A DNA stretch of 64,000 bases from JAFDCJ01 sp964527835. Its GTDB lineage: Bacteria; Desulfobacterota; Desulfobacteria; Desulfobacterales; JAFDCJ01. Where the stretch lies: contig CAZGNV010000006.1 of the NCBI GenBank assembly GCA_964527835.1, positions 35,044 to 99,043 on the forward strand, given 5' to 3'. Each line of letters begins with the position of its first letter. Position 1 is the stretch's first letter. A program made the translations under genes and the position numbers. The notes below the pieces were generated by a model. That model was not told where the DNA came from, did no database searches, and saw only the letters and a program-made list of their open reading frames with translations. Below are positions 8,138-16,933 of this stretch, in pieces.

Positions 8138-10102
8138 TTATACCTCTTTCAGCTGGGCGGGGGGGACAATCGCGCCGTAAGCCTGCTTTAGCTGCAAAAG
8201 CTCCTGGCGCTGTTTTTTCAAAATTTCGAACAGCATTGACGGAATCCCCGCCTCTTTGCCGTACGCGTCGAGTTGCAGATCGATGCGGCCGACAATGTTG
8301 TCGACATAAAGGGAAAACTGCTTTTCATACAGCTCAGACGGGTAGGGCTTGTCGATCCTGGCCTTGAACACCTCCTTGAGGTCCTCATATCGCGGCAGGT
8401 AGCCGATGGGGGTGTCAATTGCGCCAACCTCCCGGCGGGCCCGTTTTTCCAGCCAGCCCATCCAGGCCTTGACGTCCTTTTTTTCACCCAGCAGTTTATT
8501 GGACGACCCGCCACGGGCTTCTTCGGTGAGAAAATAGTTCAATCCCGCCAGGATGGGTTGCTTGTCGGGGGCGATTTTGGGACTGGTGAAAAATTCAAAC
8601 TGCGCCGCCATGTAGTCGCCCAGCGAGCCGGGAATAAAGGGGGCATTGGCCCATGGCTGGCGGCGCACGCCGGTGGCGCCGACTTCCGTGGCGGTGGCCG
8701 CCGATACGATGCAGGCGCCGATGACAACGCCTTCTTCAGGAGTTTTGGCCACCCAGACCGGCGGCATGGTGTCGCTGTCCCGACCGCTGTATGTGAAAAT
8801 TCGCGTTTCGACCCCCGCAGGATCCTCGCTGAACTCGGAATAATTGCCCAGGGCGCTGTTTGACAGGGTGCAGCGGGCGTTGGGATGGGACATGGGGATT
8901 TGTTTGCCGTTTTCGTCGACCATGCCGCGCTGCCACGGCCCCTGGAAATTAATTCCCCTCTCAGGGGGAGGATCCTCCCCGTTGCCGGTCCACTGGGGCA
9001 TGCCGTTTTCATCAATCAGCACGTTGGACCAGATGACCTCGGTGCCGGGTTTGCGCAAACATTCCATCAGCAGGGGATCGCCCTCCCAGTTGACGTCTTC
9101 GACGATGCCGAATATTCCGACTTCCGGGTTGATGGAGCGCACCGAACCATCCTCGGCAATCCACATCTGGGCAAGGTCGTCGCCGATAAAATGGTCTCCC
9201 GCCATGGCCGTGGTGGTTTTGCCGCATCCGCTGGGGGCGGCTCCGGCCATCCAGGTGATCCGGCCGCCGGGGCCCTCGATGCCGGTGATGAACATGTGCT
9301 CGGCCAGCTGTTCTTCTCTTTTTTCGTAGACCGCCCGATCCACTGAAAAGCGGTGGTTGCCTTTTTTCATCAGCAACGTGTTGCCGGCATAGGTGCAGTT
9401 GCAGCTGAAGGTGGTCAGGTGGCTGCGGTCCATATACACCCGGGCATTGGGCAGGTCTTCGGCGCGGTTCAACCCCTGGCTGTGAATGTTGACATAAAAA
9501 TGCCCCAGCTTTTCGACTTCCGCGTTGATGGCGGTGAACACATTGCGGTACAGGATATCGGCGCTGTGCAGGACATAGGCCGAACTGGAAATTTCCACCG
9601 CCGGGTTGGAGGCCGGGGCTCCCAGGGGGCCGCGCAGGTAAAAGCCGATGATCATGGTCTTGCCCTGCATGATGTCGGTCATCTTGTCCTTGATGTCTTC
9701 GAGGGCCTCGCGACGATCTTTTTTCAACGCCAGCGAGTTGACGGTCTCACCCTCATTGTAGATATAAAAGGTGCGGTCGATGATGCGTCCCTGCTCTTCT
9801 TTGAGATCGTAGTGAATGGTATGATTTTCCAGGGGAAGTTTTTTTTCTTCCCCGTTTTCCAGGGCGATGGCCCGGACGTGCTGCCGGTCTGCGGCGGTAC
9901 CGCTGTCGACAAAAATCGTATCCGGGTTGCAGATAACAATGGCGTTGGCGATTTTGATGCGGATATCTGGATGGGTGATCTGCCTTATCTTGGACAGGTT
10001 GTCCGCATCCATGCGGTCTTCGAAAATTTTAACAGCGGCTTGTTCGCTGGTAATGCCTCCCAGTTCAACGGTAATGTCGATGACGTCTTTTTTCGGTCCC
10101 AT
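8138..10102 (-). CDS. pckG: Phosphoenolpyruvate carboxykinase (GTP)
   Basis: A 654-residue GTP-type PEPCK that interconverts oxaloacetate plus GTP with PEP, CO2 and GDP, the gluconeogenic exit from the TCA cycle. Conserved features are GAAPSGCGKTTTAMAGDHFIGDD (P-loop with the reactive Cys and following metal Asp residues), SNVLIDENGMPQWTGNGE, NFQGPW and PWANAPFIPGSLGDY. Length is close to the family norm of 600-650. ATG 10102 is chosen because AAAGGGGAAG stands just upstream. A TTG at 10162 would add 20 residues unlike other PEPCKs and has no good ribosome site. It is followed without a gap by the AmpG-like gene. Confidence 0.96.
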   Translation of the reverse strand: MGPKKDVIDITVELGGITSEQAAVKIFEDRMDADNLSKIRQITHPDIRIKIANAIVICNPDTIFVDSGTAADRQHVRAIALENGEEKKLPLENHTIHYDLKEEQGRIIDRTFYIYNEGETVNSLALKKDRREALEDIKDKMTDIMQGKTMIIGFYLRGPLGAPASNPAVEISSSAYVLHSADILYRNVFTAINAEVEKLGHFYVNIHSQGLNRAEDLPNARVYMDRSHLTTFSCNCTYAGNTLLMKKGNHRFSVDRAVYEKREEQLAEHMFITGIEGPGGRITWMAGAAPSGCGKTTTAMAGDHFIGDDLAQMWIAEDGSVRSINPEVGIFGIVEDVNWEGDPLLMECLRKPGTEVIWSNVLIDENGMPQWTGNGEDPPPERGINFQGPWQRGMVDENGKQIPMSHPNARCTLSNSALGNYSEFSEDPAGVETRIFTYSGRDSDTMPPVWVAKTPEEGVVIGACIVSAATATEVGATGVRRQPWANAPFIPGSLGDYMAAQFEFFTSPKIAPDKQPILAGLNYFLTEEARGGSSNKLLGEKKDVKAWMGWLEKRARREVGAIDTPIGYLPRYEDLKEVFKARIDKPYPSELYEKQFSLYVDNIVGRIDLQLDAYGKEAGIPSMLFEILKKQRQELLQLKQAYGAIVPPAQLKEV

Positions 10103-10184
10103 GGGTCCATCTTCCCCTTTCTTTGCGGGTTCATCATTTATATTATATCCGGCAGCGGTCAAAAGGCAATCTTTTCAGCCGGCG

Positions 10185-10766
10185 TCAGGATCCGTGTTGC
10201 GCCACGATGATCTCTTCCAGGGCGCGTTTGGGAACATGATGGACCCCGTCGGCATCGCGCCAGTACTGCACCCGGCCGTCCGCGCCCATGGTCTCGATGA
10301 CCGCCGTTTCCCTGGGCTTGCCGACGGCCAGAACCAGCAGAATTTGAAAGTGTTCGTCGATGGCCAGAATGTTTTTGAGTTGATTCCGTTTGACCGAACC
10401 GATCATGCAGCCGGCCAGTTGCCGGTCCCGGGCGCCCAGCAGGATGGACTGGGCGGCAATGCCGTGATCGCAGCCGGCATCGGTGCTGATGCGCGTATCG
10501 TTGAGCATGACGATATAGGCTGCGGGCCGTTCGCCCGGGGCGGGCCCGGGCCAGTCCTTGAGGTAGCCGGCCCAGCCCAGGCATGTAAATATTTCTGCAT
10601 TTTTAGCCACGTCACAGCAAAGCACGTACTTCAATGGTTGAAGATTGGCGGCGCTGGCAGAAAGCCTTGCCAGGTCCACCAGCTCCTGCAGGGTCTGCAG
10701 CCCGACGGCATGCTCTTCATAAAAGCGGCGGCAGCTTCGATTGCTGCGGATTAAATCATCAATCAT
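10185..10766 (-). CDS. Nitroreductase-family protein
   Basis: A 193-residue FMN-dependent oxidoreductase of the nitroreductase superfamily. The start (MIDDLIRSNRSCRRF) carries the Arg-Ser/Arg-Arg FMN-phosphate motif, followed by LARLSASAANLQPLKYV, where Ser/Asn contact flavin. The segment AGCDHGIAAQSILLGARDRQLAGCMIG matches the DxGIAxQxxxLAAxxLGLGTC element of the family. The physiological electron acceptor cannot be deduced. The start codon overlaps the end of the RdgB gene by 8 bp, so the two are coupled. An intergenic gap of 82 bp separates it from PEPCK. Confidence 0.9.
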   Translation of the reverse strand: MIDDLIRSNRSCRRFYEEHAVGLQTLQELVDLARLSASAANLQPLKYVLCCDVAKNAEIFTCLGWAGYLKDWPGPAPGERPAAYIVMLNDTRISTDAGCDHGIAAQSILLGARDRQLAGCMIGSVKRNQLKNILAIDEHFQILLVLAVGKPRETAVIETMGADGRVQYWRDADGVHHVPKRALEEIIVAQHGS

Positions 10767-11421
10767 GCGGTTGATTCTCCTGGCAGATGAATTTGGCCTG
10801 CACCGGCATCTGCTGCCGGATCCAGGTCAGAACCTTGTCGAATTCATCCCTGAGTTCGCGCAGGGCAAGGCCCCTGTGGCTGACACGGCTTTTTTCCTCC
10901 CGGCTCAACTGGGCAAAGGTTTTTTTCAGCGGCGGGTAGTAGAAGACCGGATCGTAGCCAAAGCCGTTCTCACCGCTCGGCGCTTCGGCGATCAATCCCT
11001 CGCAGCGTCCTTCATAGGTCAGGGCGGCCCCGGTGGGCACTGCCAGCGACAGCACACATTCGAAGGCCGCCCGGCGATCGGCCTTGCCCTTCAATTCCGC
11101 CAGCAGCTTTTCACAGCGCTGCCGGTCCGTGGCGTTTTCACCGGCCCAGCGGGCCGAGTGGATCCCCGGAGCCCCGCCCAGAGCCGGCACCACCAGCCCG
11201 GAGTCATCGGCCAGGGCCGGCAGTCCGAGTATCCGTGCAACGAAGCTGGACTTTTTATACGCATTTTCATCAAAGCTGTCCCCGTCTTCGACCACGGGCG
11301 GCGTGGGCCCGAAGTCCTCCAGGTTTTTAATGACAATGGGAAAGCCGGTCAACAGATCCCGGATTTCTGCGGTTTTGCCGGCATTGCGGGTGGCCAGCAC
11401 CAGGGTGATCAAATCGTTCAT
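10759..11421 (-). CDS. rdgB: Non-canonical purine NTP pyrophosphatase (RdgB/HAM1 family)
   Basis: A 220-residue enzyme that hydrolyses dITP/XTP to the monophosphate and so keeps deaminated purines out of DNA. Key elements are LVLATRNAGKTAEI (SHR/T-x-x-N-x-x-K substrate motif, residues 7-17), FDENAYKKS, ADDSGL with the catalytic Asp, GIHSARWAGENATD, GFGYDPVF and SHRGLALREL. ATG 11421 is chosen over an upstream frame start at 11463 because GAGGTG precedes it and the added residues are not family-like. It is the first gene of the leftward run and diverges from the GlpD-like gene across about 108 bp, which should hold both promoters. Confidence 0.95.
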   Translation of the reverse strand: MNDLITLVLATRNAGKTAEIRDLLTGFPIVIKNLEDFGPTPPVVEDGDSFDENAYKKSSFVARILGLPALADDSGLVVPALGGAPGIHSARWAGENATDRQRCEKLLAELKGKADRRAAFECVLSLAVPTGAALTYEGRCEGLIAEAPSGENGFGYDPVFYYPPLKKTFAQLSREEKSRVSHRGLALRELRDEFDKVLTWIRQQMPVQAKFICQENQPHD

Positions 11422-11529
11422 GGCACCTCGGGGTGGAAATTGTTTTGTGTTTTCAGGCAACACGTTTTATAAACAAATAAAATGCCTTATTTTCAGAGAT
11501 TGTCAAGGCACAATTTCAAGGACGCCGTC

Positions 11530-13191
11530 ATGGATATCAGCGAACTGCCGCAGGGCTGGGATGTGATTGTCATCGGAGGGGGGATTACCGGTGCCGGCAT
11601 CCTGCGGGAAGCGACCCGGGCCGGGTTGCGGGCGGTTTTGTGCGAACAGAAGGATTTTGCCTGGGGGACTTCCAGCCGCTCCTCCAAGCTGGTTCACGGT
11701 GGTTTGCGCTATCTCAGGGAGGGGCATTTTTTAATGACCAAAACCGCGGTGGAAGAACGCGAGCGGCTGCTCAAAGAGGCCCCGGGGCTGGTGGAGCCGT
11801 TGGGATTCCTGCTGCCGCTTTACGAAGACCAGCGTCCCGGCAAGCGCACCCTGCAGGTCGGGCTTTCGCTATACGACATCATGGCACGGGAACGGCAGCA
11901 CCGCTATTATGATGCGGCGGCCTTCAGCCGGATGATCCCGCATATCAATCGCCGGGGACTTACGGGCGGGTTTTATTTTCTCGATGCCCAGGTGGATGAC
12001 TGCCGGCTGGTGCTGCGACTGATCAACGAAGCGGTGGCCGCCGGGGCCAGTGCCCTGAATTACACCGCCGTGCAGCGCATTATCCGCCAGGACGGCGAGG
12101 TGGCGGGCGTGGAGGTGCGGGATGTCGAAACCGGTCAGAGCCGCACCCTGGACTGCCCGCTGGTGATCAATGCCACCGGGGTCTGGGCCGAAAAGCTGCA
12201 CCCCTCACCGGACCCCGAGCTTCACCTGCGCCCCTTGCGCGGCAGCCATCTGGTGTTTTCCGCCAAAGCCCTGCCGCTGACCGAAGGCTTGAGTTTTATA
12301 CACCCGCGGGACGGCCGTCATGTTTTCGTGATTCCATGGGAAGGTGCGGTGCTGGTGGGAACCACCGATATCGATCATCCCCATGATCTGTCCATTGAGC
12401 CGAACATCAGCGCCGAGGAGGCATTCTACCTCATGGAAGGTCTGCAGGCGGTTTTTCCATCCCTGGGCCTTTCGCTGGAAAACTGCCTGTGCGCCTTTGC
12501 GGGGGTGCGGCCGGTTCTCAGCGAGGGCAAACTTGAACCGTCCCAGGAATCTCGCGAGCACGTCGTGTGGGTCGATCGCGGTCTGGTGACGGTCACCGGC
12601 GGCAAATTGACGACTTTTCGCAGGCTGGCCCTGGACGCGTTGAAGGCCGCGCGCCCCTGGCTGCCGCCTGACACGGTCATTGACCGCAAGGCGCCTGTTT
12701 TTGAAGCCCTGCCCGACCGGCCCGCTGAAAATTTCGGACTGCCGGCGCAGACCTGGCGGCGTTTGTACGGCCGATACGGTACGGCGGCTGAAACCATCGT
12801 GGCCACCGCCCGCCGCAAGGACCTGGCGCTCATCCCCGGCACTTACACCCTGTGGGCCGAACTGTCCCATGTGGCGGCCCATGAGTATATCCGGCATCTG
12901 GACGATTTGCTGCTGCGGCGGGTGCGCATTGGACTGTTGACACCCGGGGGGGCAACGGGATATCTGAAACGGGTGCGCAGACTGTGCAAAAGCGTCCTGC
13001 CCTGGAGCCGGCGGCGCTGGAACGAAGAAATCCGTCTGTATCGAATTCAATGGGAGCATGCCTACTGCCTGCCGGGACGTCGGGACGCGGTGTCGGCCCG
13101 GCGCAAGGTGTTTTCCCTTCAGGGCCTGCGCGCGGTTTTGCGCAAAATGCATTTTAGCGGCAAGGGTCACAATCCCCGGGCGAAGCCATGA
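11530..13191 (+). CDS. glpD: FAD-dependent glycerol-3-phosphate dehydrogenase-like protein
   Basis: A 553-residue flavoprotein of the GlpD/DAO type. It would oxidise glycerol 3-phosphate to dihydroxyacetone phosphate and pass electrons to membrane quinone. The Rossmann motif VIGGGITGAGILREATRAG is at residues 14-32, followed by FAWGTSSRSSKLVHGGLRYL, the FAD-contact segment of GlpD. Further on are FYFLDAQVDDCRL, VINATGVWAEKL, WEGAVLVGTTDIDH and VTGGKLTTFRRLA. The C-terminal helical domain is present. ATG 11530 has AAGGA 8 bp upstream; an ATG at 11482 lacks one. Its stop overlaps the FGGY-kinase start (ATGA), consistent with a glycerol or polyol operon. Confidence 0.9.
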   Translation: MDISELPQGWDVIVIGGGITGAGILREATRAGLRAVLCEQKDFAWGTSSRSSKLVHGGLRYLREGHFLMTKTAVEERERLLKEAPGLVEPLGFLLPLYEDQRPGKRTLQVGLSLYDIMARERQHRYYDAAAFSRMIPHINRRGLTGGFYFLDAQVDDCRLVLRLINEAVAAGASALNYTAVQRIIRQDGEVAGVEVRDVETGQSRTLDCPLVINATGVWAEKLHPSPDPELHLRPLRGSHLVFSAKALPLTEGLSFIHPRDGRHVFVIPWEGAVLVGTTDIDHPHDLSIEPNISAEEAFYLMEGLQAVFPSLGLSLENCLCAFAGVRPVLSEGKLEPSQESREHVVWVDRGLVTVTGGKLTTFRRLALDALKAARPWLPPDTVIDRKAPVFEALPDRPAENFGLPAQTWRRLYGRYGTAAETIVATARRKDLALIPGTYTLWAELSHVAAHEYIRHLDDLLLRRVRIGLLTPGGATGYLKRVRRLCKSVLPWSRRRWNEEIRLYRIQWEHAYCLPGRRDAVSARRKVFSLQGLRAVLRKMHFSGKGHNPRAKP

Positions 13192-14750
13192 CCGACAAAG
13201 ATCTTGTACTGGCCATTGATAACGGAACCCAGAGCCTGAAAGCCTTGATTTTCGACCTTGAGGGAAAATTGCTGGCCAAAGAAGCGGTGGCTTTCACCCC
13301 GCCCTATTTTTCAAAACAGCCCGGCTGGGCAGAGCAGGATCCGGAGGTGTTCTGGCAGGCGCTTTGCCAGGCCTGCCAGGGGCTCTGGCGTCAGGACCGC
13401 GACTGGCGCCAACGGCTTGCCGCCGCGGCCCTCACCAGCCAGCGGGCGACCGTGATCAACGTGGATCAGCAAGGCCGGCCCTTGAGACCGGCGATGCTGT
13501 GGCTGGATCAGCGTAAGACCCAGGGGCTGCCGCCGGTGGGGGGGCTGTGGGGATTGATTTTCAAGCTGGCCGGACTGACCCGAACGGTGGCCTACCTGCA
13601 GGCGGAGGCCGAAGCCAACTGGATCCGCACTTACCAGCCGGATGTCTGGCAAAAAACCCATAAATACCTGCTGCTGTCCGGTTACCTGACCTGGCGGCTG
13701 GTGGAAAAGTTCGTGGATTCCATCGGCTGTCAGGTGGGCTACATGCCCTTTGACTACAAGCGCCAGCGCTGGTCGTCGAGCTGGGACTGGAAATGGCGCG
13801 TGCTGCCGTTTGAGCCCCGCCTGCTGCCGGAGCTTGTGGCCCCCGGTGAAATTCTCGGCACCATCACCGGGTCGGCCTCCCGGCAGACCGGTCTGCCCGA
13901 GGGGCTGCCGCTGGTGGCTGCAGCGGCCGACAAAGCCTGTGAGGTCATCGGTTCAGGCAGTCTGACCTCGGATACAGGCTGTCTGAGCTACGGCACCACC
14001 GCCACCATCAACGTCACCCACAAGAAATATGTTGAACCCGTGGCGCTGATTCCCCCCTATCCGGCCGCAGTGCCGGGCTTTTATACCGTGGAGGTCCAGG
14101 TCTATCGCGGCTACTGGATGGTGGACTGGTTCAAGCGGCAGTTCGGTTATCCGGAGCGCGAGGAGGCCGCCCGCTCCGGTTTGACGCCGGAAGCGCTTTT
14201 CGACCGTCTGGTCAAGGAGGTGGAACCGGGCTCCATGGGCCTGATGTTGCAGCCTTACTGGACACCGGGTTTGAAAATGCCGGGCCCCGAAGCCAAGGGA
14301 GCCGTGATCGGATTCGGCGATGTCCACACCCGGGCACACCTGTACCGGTCCATTTTAGAGGGCCTGGCCTATGCCCTGCGCGAGGGCAAGGAACGCATCG
14401 AAAAACGCAGCCGCACCCCGATCACCAGTTTGAGGGTTTCCGGCGGCGGCAGCCAGAGCCGCCAAGCCATGCAGATTACGGCCGACATTTTCGGCCTGCC
14501 CACCGCCCGCCCGCATCTTTACGAGACATCGGGGCTGGGGGCGGCCATCGATGCGGCGGTCGGCATGGGACTGCATGGGGATTTTAAAACCGCGGTGGCG
14601 GCCATGACCCATGTGGGGGAGGTCTATGAGCCCGATCAGAAAAACCACCGGCTCTATGACCGGCTGTATCACGATGTCTACCGGCAGATGTACAAACGGC
14701 TCAAACCATTGTACGAACGTATCCGGGAAATCACGGGCTATCCGAAATAA
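13188..14750 (+). CDS. FGGY-family carbohydrate kinase
   Basis: A 520-residue sugar or polyol kinase of the FGGY family with the two-lobe actin fold. LVLAIDNGTQSLKALIFD (residues 6-23) is the first phosphate motif, DTGCLSYGTTATINV the second, and LRVSGGGSQSRQAMQITADIFGLP the adenosine/signature element. GLGAAIDAAVGMG follows near the end. Pairing with a GlpD-like dehydrogenase by a 4-bp overlap suggests glycerol kinase activity. However, the sequence lacks a clear GlpK-type allosteric region and could use another polyol or ketose. It is followed by an AT-rich spacer with no obvious terminator. Confidence 0.85.
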   Translation: MTDKDLVLAIDNGTQSLKALIFDLEGKLLAKEAVAFTPPYFSKQPGWAEQDPEVFWQALCQACQGLWRQDRDWRQRLAAAALTSQRATVINVDQQGRPLRPAMLWLDQRKTQGLPPVGGLWGLIFKLAGLTRTVAYLQAEAEANWIRTYQPDVWQKTHKYLLLSGYLTWRLVEKFVDSIGCQVGYMPFDYKRQRWSSSWDWKWRVLPFEPRLLPELVAPGEILGTITGSASRQTGLPEGLPLVAAAADKACEVIGSGSLTSDTGCLSYGTTATINVTHKKYVEPVALIPPYPAAVPGFYTVEVQVYRGYWMVDWFKRQFGYPEREEAARSGLTPEALFDRLVKEVEPGSMGLMLQPYWTPGLKMPGPEAKGAVIGFGDVHTRAHLYRSILEGLAYALREGKERIEKRSRTPITSLRVSGGGSQSRQAMQITADIFGLPTARPHLYETSGLGAAIDAAVGMGLHGDFKTAVAAMTHVGEVYEPDQKNHRLYDRLYHDVYRQMYKRLKPLYERIREITGYPK

Positions 14751-14977
14751 AACGACACCATAGACTCATTAAGGATCATTTTATTCAATGCAAGGAATGA
14801 CTGAGACAGAATTTCTGTTTCGAGTTTCTAAAATTCCAAAATACAAGCACCAAATTCCAAATAAATCTCAAATTTCAATATCCAAAGAACCGCAGTTTGG
14901 AATTTAGACTATTGGTTATTGTGATTTATTTAGAATTTGTGATTTAAGATTTGTTAATTTTCATTGGAGATTCCCCT
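14751..14977. repeat. AT-rich imperfect inverted repeat in a GC-rich context
   Basis: This 227-bp spacer changes abruptly to roughly 70% A+T. Its core (about 14829-14956) contains two arms that pair imperfectly. The left arm CAAATTCCAAATAAATCTCA is mirrored on the other strand by CAAATTCTAAATAAATCACA. Several shorter AAATTCCAAA/TTTGGAATTT units lie between. The same word style (AATTC/GAATT runs of low complexity) occurs as dispersed intergenic elements in many environmental bacterial genomes, so a mobile or repeat origin is inferred. The downstream gene has its ribosome site (GGAGA) just after the element. No coding capacity is seen. Confidence 0.65.
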
Positions 14978-16933
14978 ATGAAGTGGTTTCAACTCGCACT
15001 TGTTTTTTGGCTTTCGTTTACTTTTGTCCCCCAGGCTCCGGCAGCGGAAAGGGCCCTGACCATCATCCATTCCAATGACCTGCATTCCCACTTTCTGGGC
15101 GCGCCCCCCAATATCGACTACACGCCCCTGGTGACCGGTGATGATCAGACCCTCGGCGGCTGGGCGCGCATCGCCACGGTCATCAAGCAGGTGCGCCGTG
15201 AGCGCAGCAACCCGGTGCTGGTGGTCGACGCCGGTGACTTTCTCATGGGCTCGCTGTTTCACCTGCTCAGCCGGCAGCAGGCCTTCGAGCTGCAGCTGCT
15301 GCACATGATGGGATATGACGCCGTGGCGCTGGGCAACCACGAGTTTGACCTGAAACCGGAGGGACTGGCGCGGATTTTGACCAGCGCGCGAAGCTCCGGC
15401 AGGCTGCCGCAGATGGTGCTGGCCAATGCTGTTTTCAGCCCTGAAGATCCCGGCGACGATTCCCTGGAAAAACTTTTTGCCGCCGGGGTGGTCCGCCCTT
15501 ACCGGGTCCTGGACAAAGGCGGCATTCGCATCGGCATTTTCGGCCTGCTGGGTAAAGATGCCGCGGAGGTCGCCCCCTTTGCTTCCCCGGTCAGCTTTGC
15601 CGATCCCATTGAAACCGCCCGCCGGATGGTAAGGGTTCTTCGTGACAGCGAAAAGGTCGATGTGGTGATCTGCCTGTCCCACAGCGGCCTGGACCCGGAC
15701 CCCAAACATTCGGAAGATGAAATCCTGGCCCGGGAGGTCAAGGGGATCGACATCATCATCAGCGGCCATACCCACACCAAACTGGACCGGGCGCTGCAGG
15801 TCAACGACACCCTCATTGTCCAGGCCTGGCAATACGGCAAGCAGCTGGGAATCATGGATGTCGTGCTGGATGACGGGGGGGTGACATTAAAAGACTATCG
15901 GCTGGTGGACATCAACGATGCCATTGCCGGGGATGTGCAGATGTCGCGCACCATTGAAAGCTTTGAGGCGGCCGTCAACCGCCAGGTGCTGGCGGCCGAC
16001 GCGCTTGCCTTTCGCCGGGCCGTGGCGCAGACCGGTTTTGAGCTGACCATCGCAACGACCGAGTCCAACCTGGGCAATCTGATCGCCGACGCCATGCGCT
16101 GGTATGCCAATCAAAATGATTATAATCCTGCAGACCCCGTCACCCGGGTGGTGGCGGCCGTGATTTCCAACGGCGTCATCCGCGATCCCATCGTGCCGGG
16201 AAAAAGCGGCCGGGTTGCGGTGTGCGATGCCTTCCGGGCCATTCCCCTGGGGATCGGCTTTGACGAAACCCAGAGCATGGGCTACCCGCTGATTGCTTTT
16301 TACATCTATCCGGCGGAGCTGAAAAAAACCCTCGAGATTTTGACCAGCATCTATCCGCTCAAGGGCAGCGATTATTTTCTGCAGGTCTCGGGGGTCAAGT
16401 TCGTTTACAACCCCAACCGCATGCTTTTTGACCGGGTGACCGACATCTGGCTGGGCGATGAACAAAACGGCTACCGGCTGCTGGACACTTCGGCTTCCAA
16501 CCGCAGCCTGCTGCGGGTCACGGCCGATATTTACAACGCCACCTTTTTAAAGATCATCGGCGGTTTTACCTGGAACATTTTAAACATCGTTCCCAAGGAT
16601 CGCCACGGCAAGCCCGTTGAGGATCTGACGACCCTGCGCCTGGATGCAGACAAGCAGGCGGCCGGCATCCAGGAACTCAAGGAATACAAGGCCGTCATCG
16701 CCTATCTGCAAAGTTTTGCCGACACCGACGGCGACGGCCTGCCGGAGATCCCCGAGCGGTACCGGGGACCGTTGGGAAGGCACACAATTGCGGCCAGCTG
16801 GAATCCGTACCACTTGCTCAGGGGTGGCTCCCGCGTGACCTGGCTGGCCTTTGGCGTCCTGCTGCTGGGGGTGGGGCTCATCGGGGGCGCTTTGTGGTTT
16901 GCGGTGAAAAAAATTAAAGGAAGGTCAAAATGA
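14978..16933 (+). CDS. Exported 5'-nucleotidase/UDP-sugar hydrolase-like metallophosphatase with C-terminal membrane anchor
   Basis: A 651-residue enzyme of the 5'-nucleotidase superfamily. Residues 1-23 form a signal peptide (hydrophobic core, then APAAE). The calcineurin-like domain shows IIHSNDLHSHF, VDAGDFLMGS, LGNHEFDL and SGHTHTKLD, which hold two metal ions. The substrate-binding domain follows, with ESNLGNLIADAMRW and VISNGVIRDP. Near the C-terminus an EF-hand-like DTDGDGLPEIP calcium motif precedes a single membrane helix (WLAFGVLLLGVGLIGGALWF) and a basic tail, so it is anchored facing the periplasm. ATG 14978 has GGAGA 8 bp upstream. The stop overlaps the AOR start, giving an operon. 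Confidence 0.9.
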   Translation: MKWFQLALVFWLSFTFVPQAPAAERALTIIHSNDLHSHFLGAPPNIDYTPLVTGDDQTLGGWARIATVIKQVRRERSNPVLVVDAGDFLMGSLFHLLSRQQAFELQLLHMMGYDAVALGNHEFDLKPEGLARILTSARSSGRLPQMVLANAVFSPEDPGDDSLEKLFAAGVVRPYRVLDKGGIRIGIFGLLGKDAAEVAPFASPVSFADPIETARRMVRVLRDSEKVDVVICLSHSGLDPDPKHSEDEILAREVKGIDIIISGHTHTKLDRALQVNDTLIVQAWQYGKQLGIMDVVLDDGGVTLKDYRLVDINDAIAGDVQMSRTIESFEAAVNRQVLAADALAFRRAVAQTGFELTIATTESNLGNLIADAMRWYANQNDYNPADPVTRVVAAVISNGVIRDPIVPGKSGRVAVCDAFRAIPLGIGFDETQSMGYPLIAFYIYPAELKKTLEILTSIYPLKGSDYFLQVSGVKFVYNPNRMLFDRVTDIWLGDEQNGYRLLDTSASNRSLLRVTADIYNATFLKIIGGFTWNILNIVPKDRHGKPVEDLTTLRLDADKQAAGIQELKEYKAVIAYLQSFADTDGDGLPEIPERYRGPLGRHTIAASWNPYHLLRGGSRVTWLAFGVLLLGVGLIGGALWFAVKKIKGRSK

